19,398 nt of DNA from Bacteroidales bacterium (GTDB lineage Bacteria; Bacteroidota; Bacteroidia; Bacteroidales; UBA932): the NCBI GenBank assembly GCA_023227835.1, contig JALOCI010000049.1, forward strand, positions 1 to 19,398, written 5' to 3'. Below are positions 1-4,764 of the stretch, piece after piece. Both the position numbers and the translations under genes were made by a program. Numbering within the stretch: the first letter of the stretch is position 1; each line of letters starts with the position of its first letter. The notes beneath the pieces are model-generated. The model saw nothing but the letters and a program-made list of their open reading frames with translations. It did no database searches and was not told where the DNA came from.

Positions 1-1
1 C

Positions 2-181
2 CCTTGCCCAATGCTCGAGGGTGTGGACCGGCTGGAGACAAATACATGGTGTCAATGCACTACCGGTTATAGTAAAGTTCTCTTTGAAAAGGCATTCGAA
101 TGCCAGGTTGATGTCGAGTTGCTCAAAAGCGTGAAAATGGGAGATGAGATTTGTTTGATGAGAATTGATATTAATGAGTGA
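2..181 (+). CDS. C-terminal fragment of a cysteine-rich protein (N-terminus outside window)
   Basis: The frame is open from the left edge to a TGA at 179-181 and gives 59 residues of a protein that starts outside the window. Visible features are a CP dipeptide at the start, a C-Q-C-T-T-G-Y-S-K-V-L-F-E segment and an ending that includes V-E-L-L-K-S-V-K-M-G-D-E-I-C. This Cys-rich tail, with Gly-Tyr, Leu-Phe-Glu and a final Gly-Asp-x-x-Cys, resembles the C-termini of ATC-hydrolase/V4R-like small-molecule or metal-binding domains. That is recollection of a family pattern, not a proven assignment. The stop codon lies in the first unit of the heptamer repeat that follows. Function unknown. Confidence 0.6.
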   Translation, partial: PCPMLEGVDRLETNTWCQCTTGYSKVLFEKAFECQVDVELLKSVKMGDEICLMRIDINE

Positions 182-218
182 AAAGTGAATAGTGAAAAGT
201 GAATAGTGAATAGTGAAA
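177..218. repeat. Six heptamers AGTGAA(A/T) in tandem
   Basis: Six consecutive 7-bp units alternate between AGTGAAA and AGTGAAT. The first unit supplies the TGA stop of the upstream gene. Each unit contains TGA and 7 is not a multiple of 3, so the array puts a stop in all three plus-strand frames. One of these (200-202) is in frame with the acetyltransferase, which limits how far upstream that gene can start. Such heptamer runs are familiar between genes in Bacteroidota. They can change copy number by replication slippage. Confidence 0.85.
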
Positions 219-244
219 AATTAAAAGTTAAAACAGAAAAGATT

Positions 245-883
245 ATGCCTGATAAAAATTTAGTATATCCTCGTAGTAATGACAAGCTTATAGCTTATCT
301 TAAGAGTTGTGTGAAGAGTCCTTTTATTGAGGTGGGAGATTACTCTTTCTACCACGATTTTGAAAATCCTCTCGATTTTGAAAAAAAGTGTGTGTTGTAT
401 CATTATCCTTATGTGAATAATGACCGTCTGATAATCGGGAAATTCTGCTCGATTGCCAACGGAGCAAAATTTATATTCAATGGTGCAAACCATACATTGG
501 GCTCACTCTCCACATATCCATTCCCGGTACTGGGGGAGGAGTGGGGTTTGCAGACTCCGATAACCGAGGCTTGGGACAATAAAGGAGACATTGTAGTCGG
601 AAATGATGTGTGGATTGGATATGAGGCAGTCATAATGGCCGGAGTTACCATCGGTGACGGTGCTATTATAGCTACAAGGGCTGTTGTGACAAAAGACGTT
701 GAGCCATATTCAATTGTAGGTGGTGTGCCGGCCAGGTTGATACGCAAACGTTTTTCAGAAGATAAGATAGCTCAGTTGCTGGAGATGAAATGGTGGGATT
801 GGGATGAGGAGAAAATCAAAAGTAATTTGAACAAGATTATGGATGTCAACAAAATGTCCGAGCTGACAATTTCATGCCGATAA
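245..883 (+). CDS. Vat/CatB-type xenobiotic O-acetyltransferase (left-handed beta-helix)
   Basis: This 212-residue hexapeptide-repeat acetyltransferase resembles streptogramin A acetyltransferases (Vat) and the related CatB/XAT chloramphenicol enzymes, which transfer acetyl from acetyl-CoA to an antibiotic hydroxyl in the cytoplasm. Landmarks are YHYP near residue 52, IGKFCSI at 64-70, FNGANH at 78-83, STYPF at 89-93, GNDVWIG at 119-125, GVTIGDGA at 133-140 and VGGVPA at 158-163. His83 matches the catalytic His of the family. The WWxWxxEKI tail is also typical, and family length is about 205-220. I chose the ATG at 245. A GTG at 206 is in frame but lies inside the heptamer repeat. The stop overlaps the next gene by 10 bp, suggesting translational coupling to the LuxR-type regulator. 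Substrate cannot be read from sequence, and many chromosomal relatives have unknown acceptors. Confidence 0.88.
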   Translation: MPDKNLVYPRSNDKLIAYLKSCVKSPFIEVGDYSFYHDFENPLDFEKKCVLYHYPYVNNDRLIIGKFCSIANGAKFIFNGANHTLGSLSTYPFPVLGEEWGLQTPITEAWDNKGDIVVGNDVWIGYEAVIMAGVTIGDGAIIATRAVVTKDVEPYSIVGGVPARLIRKRFSEDKIAQLLEMKWWDWDEEKIKSNLNKIMDVNKMSELTISCR

Positions 884-1638
884 ACAGAATCACACCCGAA
901 CAACTCTGGTCAAGACAGCAGATCCGGACTCTGGATGTCGATTATGACCTTTGGGAAAAAGAGAGAGAATCCATAACCGGATTTGCCGAACTTAGCCGGA
1001 GTTGTATTTTTACCGTTGATACCTTCAAGCGGAGGTATGACTATGCTTCTGATTTCTTCGCGGAACTCTTCGGTTACGATATCTCTAAAATCAGAACCAT
1101 TAGAGAGCAGGGAGACCTGCTTGAAGAGCGTATTCATCCGGACGACAGGTCGCAATTGCTCGAATATCAGATAGAACACGGCAAATTTATCTATTCGCTG
1201 CCTCCGGAGGAGCGAAACAACTACAGGCAGATATTCCAGATACGTGTTTTGAATGCTGCCGGGCGTTATGTCAATGTAACCAGCCGTCATCAGGTGTTGA
1301 GGGAGGATTTGAGTGGAAAAGCATGGATAATTCTTGGCATAATGGAAATTTCACCTGACCAGTCATATACTGCAAAAGTAAAACGTTCGGTTATCAACAG
1401 GGTTACGGGTGAGATTCTTATGAACGAAGTAAAGCCGGAGGGGAGGCAGCTTACCTCAAGGGAGAAGGAGATTTTAATGTTAATCCGCGAGGGGCTGCTA
1501 AGTAAGGAAATTGCAGCACAGCTCAATCTCAGCATTTATACCGTAAACAACCACAGAAAAAACATTCTGGTAAAACTGGATGTGGATAATATTATGGAGG
1601 CGATTAATACTGCAAGAGATCTGGGTATTGTAATTTAA
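874..1638 (+). CDS. PAS-domain LuxR-family transcriptional regulator
   Basis: This is a 254-residue DNA-binding regulator. Residues from about 35 to 165 look like a PAS fold: a YxSDFFAELFGYD segment, an IHPDDR motif, and a strand pair ending in GIMEIS. Residues about 193-252 form a LuxR/GerE helix-turn-helix with the hallmark LTSREKEIL, SKEIAAQLNLS and TVNNHRKNILVKL segments. The architecture is common in Bacteroidota, where such proteins act as single-component sensors. No receiver domain or kinase partner is visible. The start ATG at 874 lies inside the acetyltransferase gene (10-bp overlap), so the two are probably made from one message. Regulation of the acetyltransferase or of itself is an inference from that arrangement. 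The gene ends in a 4-bp TTAA overlap with the converging nucleotidyltransferase-like gene. Confidence 0.9.
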   Translation: MPINRITPEQLWSRQQIRTLDVDYDLWEKERESITGFAELSRSCIFTVDTFKRRYDYASDFFAELFGYDISKIRTIREQGDLLEERIHPDDRSQLLEYQIEHGKFIYSLPPEERNNYRQIFQIRVLNAAGRYVNVTSRHQVLREDLSGKAWIILGIMEISPDQSYTAKVKRSVINRVTGEILMNEVKPEGRQLTSREKEILMLIREGLLSKEIAAQLNLSIYTVNNHRKNILVKLDVDNIMEAINTARDLGIVI

Positions 1639-2219
1639 GGAAGCCACTCGAGGCTGTTCTTCAGAGGATTTGTCCTCCGCCACTGTTCCAATTCTTTATA
1701 ACTTTTTACATTGCCGTCAAATACGGCATGGTATATCTCTATGCCCGGTATACTCTCTCCATCCGGGACCTGAGCCTTGATCCGAAGGATGGTTTCTCTT
1801 ATCTCCTGTGTCAGCTTACGGGATATCTCCTCTGTCGCTCTCTCCACAACCCCGTCATATTTCGACCCTTTGCAGATATGAATCATGTCGAATTTCCAGA
1901 TCTTCCCGTTCCGGTCTTTGTATCTAGTATGCCATTCAATACACTCTTCATCTGTATCTGTCAGATTAATGTAGTTTATCTCTTTCAGAGACAGACTCTC
2001 TGCCAGTTTCAGCATGACAGAGAAACTCTCTTCAATAACAACCTTATCTGTGTAAATATGCATGTCAATATCCAGGTTCTTCATCATGAGCCCGGATTTG
2101 AGTGAGCCCACAATGTTAACTCTAGCACCAATGCTTTCCCATGCAGAAATGATTCCTGTATTGTTTAATATCTCCCATGCAGCCCGGCAGTTTCTCCCGG
2201 CAATTTCCAGAATATCCAT
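1635..2219 (-). CDS. Nucleotidyltransferase-fold protein
   Basis: This predicted 194-residue protein carries the Pol-beta-type nucleotidyltransferase signature: G38-S39, then D50-x-D52 about ten residues on, and a third acidic residue in WKFD (D111), giving a complete metal-binding triad. Families with this fold move nucleotides onto small molecules, proteins or RNA, but the substrate here is not identifiable. I chose the ATG at 2217-2219 because the frame upstream of it codes for a hydrophobic stretch typical of translated A/T-rich intergenic DNA. The C-terminus has a YKELEQWRR segment. The gene converges on the LuxR regulator, sharing TTAA as both stop codons, and diverges from helD across a 126-bp gap. 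It may be a stand-alone antibiotic-modifying or RNA-related enzyme, though nothing beyond the fold supports either. Confidence 0.72.
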   Translation of the reverse strand: MDILEIAGRNCRAAWEILNNTGIISAWESIGARVNIVGSLKSGLMMKNLDIDMHIYTDKVVIEESFSVMLKLAESLSLKEINYINLTDTDEECIEWHTRYKDRNGKIWKFDMIHICKGSKYDGVVERATEEISRKLTQEIRETILRIKAQVPDGESIPGIEIYHAVFDGNVKSYKELEQWRRTNPLKNSLEWLP

Positions 2220-2345
2220 AATGTAAAATATGTACAAAAGTACAAAAAGCGGGACGATATAGCTACTTATAGCCATTCTATGCTCAATACCACTACTGTA
2301 ATTTTGTAATTCTATTTTTTTCAAAACTTTTTAACTTCGGAAAAT
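2220..2345. promoter_or_regulatory. Divergent intergenic region with candidate -7 elements
   Basis: This A/T-rich 126-bp gap separates the minus-strand nucleotidyltransferase gene from helD. A TAATTTTG at 2299-2306 (plus) and a TACTTTTG at 2235-2242 (minus strand) each fit the Bacteroidota -7 consensus TAnnTTTG. Neither has a clear TTTG -33 element at the expected distance, and the minus-strand element would leave only about 10 nt of leader. A short run of A and T precedes the helD ATG and no Shine-Dalgarno is present. Confidence 0.3.
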
Positions 2346-4391
2346 ATGATATTCAATCAGACGGAAGAGCAGGAGAGGGAGTATCTGCAGAGTGTGATAT
2401 CAATTGTCAGAGGTGTTGTTGCGAACACGGATCATTCGGTAAAGGAACATGTTGACACGCTGCAGGAGTACAAGGAGTATTTATGGAACAACAAAGATAT
2501 TGATCCCCAGGAGATTCGCTCGATGCGTGAGTCGATACTGAATCTCTATGCGTCCGGAGAGAGCGTGATCTCAAAACGGGCCAGGATCGCCAGAATCATT
2601 GACAACCCCTATTTCGGTCGGATCGATTTCAGAAAAGAGGGTGAAAAGGGGAGTGCGACACCTATCTATATAGGTGTTCAGAATTTTTATCATCGGAAGA
2701 AATGTGCGAACCTGATATATGACTGGAGAGCACCGGTTGCGGGTATGTTTTACGATCAGGAGACAGGAGAGGCCGGATATCAATCGCCCTCTGGAGCTGT
2801 CAGGGGTGAGATATCACTGAAACGCCAATACAGAATCAGGAGAAGCTGCCTGGAGTTCATGATCGAGAGTTCTGTCACAATACAGGATGATATTCTTCAG
2901 AAGGAGCTCAGTGCAAATTCTGACGAGAAGATGAGGAATATCGTAGCAACCATACAGAAGGAGCAGAACAGGATAATACGCAACATGGATGCACAGGTTC
3001 TGATTATACAGGGTGTGGCAGGATCCGGAAAAACCTCGATTGCACTTCACCGGATTGCATATCTGCTCTATGCAATGAAGGGCGGACTCAAATCTTCTGA
3101 CGTTCTTATTATCTCCCCCAATAAAGTCTTTGCTGATTATATATCAAACGTGCTGCCTGAACTGGGAGAGGAGACGGTCCCTGAAAGTTCGGTCGGTGAG
3201 ATTTTTTCCGGGGTACTTAATAACAAATACCACTATCAGACCTTTTTCGATCAGGCTGAAGAGTTGATTTCAGATCCTGAGCCGGCTTTTGTTGAGAGGG
3301 TTATATACAAATCGTCATTTGAATTCGTAAGCCTTTTGGAGCGTTTCATAATTTTTGTCGAGAATAATTTTTTTAATGCAGTAGATCTTAAACTTACCGA
3401 CCACATAACAATACCGGCAGAGTATATTGAGGCGCAGTTCAGACGTTTTCACCGTTATTCCATGCGTGGCAGGTTTGATGCTATGGCTGATTACATTGTA
3501 GAGATGGCTTACACGGATTGCGGGATAGCAGTCTCTTGTTCCGACAGGCGTAAACTGAGACAAAAAATTAAAGGTATGTTTGCCGGGAACGATGATATTG
3601 AGGTTTACAGGCAGTTCTGTAAATGGATAGGAAAAGCGGAGTTGTTCAAACTGGGAAAAGGCAGGTCTCTGGAATATTCAGACCTGGCTCCCTTGGCATA
3701 TATACATCTGGCTCTTGAGGGCAATGTCAATGTATCAAAGGTGAAACACCTGCTTGTGGATGAGATGCAGGATTATACACCTATACAGTACAAGGTGCTG
3801 AAGATGCTCTTCATCTGCAAAAAAACCATTATGGGAGATATGGGACAGACGCTAACTCCTTATAGCCGCTCAGATGCGGATATGATTAAAAAGGTGTTTA
3901 CCGACGGAGTTGTTATGAAGTTATGCAAAAGTTACCGTTCTACTTATGAGATTGCTGATTTTGCCCGCAAAATAAAGGTTGTGCAGGAGATGGAGCCTAT
4001 AGCGAGGCATGGAGATAAGCCTGTAGTTGTAAAGTATGGCAGTTATAAGGAGGAGATATCCGGAATAGTGGGATTAATTAATGATTTCAGAGGCTCTTCA
4101 TACGAATCCCTGGGTATAATATGCAGGAGTGAACATGTTGCCGCCGAGATGTCAGAACAGCTGGGGGACTTTGTTGATGACCTGACTTATATATCCACAC
4201 AATCGGCATCCTTTTCAAGAGGAGCTGTGATAATGTCAGTGTGTATGGCGAAAGGACTTGAATTTGATGAAGTTATAATCCCTTGTATGGATGGTTATAA
4301 GTCTGATTCAGACTCTGGGCTGCTTTATATAGCTGTTACAAGAGCCTTGCACAGAGTCACCCTGACGCATTCCCTTGGAAAAAATGATTGA
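2346..4391 (+). CDS. helD: HelD-like UvrD/Rep-family ATPase
   Basis: This 681-residue superfamily-1 motor protein resembles HelD, which in Gram-positive bacteria binds RNA polymerase and uses ATP to free stalled or nucleic-acid-bound enzyme. Residues 1-90 form a charged, helical N-terminal arm leading into the characteristic YFGRIDF segment and, further on, YDWRAP. The IVATIQKEQNRIIR stretch precedes Walker A GVAGSGKT at 223-230 (Lys229), then ALHRIAYLLY. Walker B is VDEMQD at 471-476, SF1 motif V is GLEFDEVIIP starting at 637, and motif VI is YIAVTRALHR near 661. The B. subtilis protein is somewhat longer (about 770), so the inserted domain between the ATPase halves is shorter here. All ATPase motifs are intact. 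The gene is monocistronic by position, diverging from the gene on its left. A role at RNA polymerase in this phylum is inferred from family membership. Confidence 0.88.
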   Translation: MIFNQTEEQEREYLQSVISIVRGVVANTDHSVKEHVDTLQEYKEYLWNNKDIDPQEIRSMRESILNLYASGESVISKRARIARIIDNPYFGRIDFRKEGEKGSATPIYIGVQNFYHRKKCANLIYDWRAPVAGMFYDQETGEAGYQSPSGAVRGEISLKRQYRIRRSCLEFMIESSVTIQDDILQKELSANSDEKMRNIVATIQKEQNRIIRNMDAQVLIIQGVAGSGKTSIALHRIAYLLYAMKGGLKSSDVLIISPNKVFADYISNVLPELGEETVPESSVGEIFSGVLNNKYHYQTFFDQAEELISDPEPAFVERVIYKSSFEFVSLLERFIIFVENNFFNAVDLKLTDHITIPAEYIEAQFRRFHRYSMRGRFDAMADYIVEMAYTDCGIAVSCSDRRKLRQKIKGMFAGNDDIEVYRQFCKWIGKAELFKLGKGRSLEYSDLAPLAYIHLALEGNVNVSKVKHLLVDEMQDYTPIQYKVLKMLFICKKTIMGDMGQTLTPYSRSDADMIKKVFTDGVVMKLCKSYRSTYEIADFARKIKVVQEMEPIARHGDKPVVVKYGSYKEEISGIVGLINDFRGSSYESLGIICRSEHVAAEMSEQLGDFVDDLTYISTQSASFSRGAVIMSVCMAKGLEFDEVIIPCMDGYKSDSDSGLLYIAVTRALHRVTLTHSLGKND

Positions 4392-4764
4392 AATCAGCTT
4401 CTGGATTGACTTTCCGTTAATATTTATAATATATATAATAGGTACATTGTAAATATCACATAATGAGGAATATAACCAAGGGGTGCGTGGCTGTTTTGTC
4501 TCTTATATTGTTATTTATCAACAAATTCTGAATATTTTTCATTGCAAAAGTTCTCAAAACAGGAAAATTTGTAGAAATATTTATATCTTTGTTTTCAGAA
4601 ATATGAGAAAATAGTTGCATTTATGTGAGACATGTCTTGCAGATGTTAAAATGTTTATATACATTTGCAATGATATAGCTATGAAAATGAAAAAATCAAT
4701 TACCTATATTTGCCAATCAAAAATTATGTTTAACAAAAAGAATTTTTAACTTAAGAATTAAAAA
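4392..4764. other. 373-bp A/T-rich intergenic region upstream of the surface lipoprotein
   Basis: No gene of convincing size lies here. I see a candidate promoter (4637-4667), a perfect 10-bp palindrome AGACATGTCT at 4628-4637 touching its -33 element, and two other -7-like octamers: TATCTTTG at 4584-4591 and TATATTTG at 4705-4712. Two 22-codon open frames are present: 4463-4531, whose product looks like a hydrophobic signal-like peptide, and 4681-4749, Lys-rich and inside the presumed leader. Neither has coding support. No obvious terminator follows helD. Confidence 0.6.
4637..4667 (+). promoter_or_regulatory. Candidate Bacteroidota-type promoter of the surface lipoprotein gene
   Basis: TTG at 4637-4639 is followed after 20 bp by TACATTTG at 4660-4667, matching the phylum's -33 TTTG / -7 TAnnTTTG pattern. 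Transcription would begin near 4674 and leave a leader of about 90 nt that is very A/T-rich. This fits an abundantly translated gene in a phylum that rarely uses Shine-Dalgarno pairing. The element is a consensus match only. Confidence 0.4.

Noticed and set aside
206..244. Upstream GTG start for the acetyltransferase at 206
   Set aside because: The GTG and the codons after it come from the heptamer repeat and A-rich DNA. The ATG at 245 aligns with the start of Vat-type proteins.
67..285. Minus-strand frame rich in Phe, Ser and Thr over the heptamer region
   Set aside because: Its repetitive FSLFT-type product is simply the reverse translation of the AGTGAA(A/T) array and it overlaps a real gene.
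2220..2324. N-terminal hydrophobic extension of the nucleotidyltransferase, which would look like a membrane helix
   Set aside because: The stretch is A/T-rich intergenic sequence read through in frame. The protein family is soluble and the ATG at 2219 gives a sensible start.
4463..4531. Small 22-codon gene with a signal-like hydrophobic product
   Set aside because: Length, lack of a start context and absence of any partner make chance equally likely. It is kept only as part of a low-interest observation.
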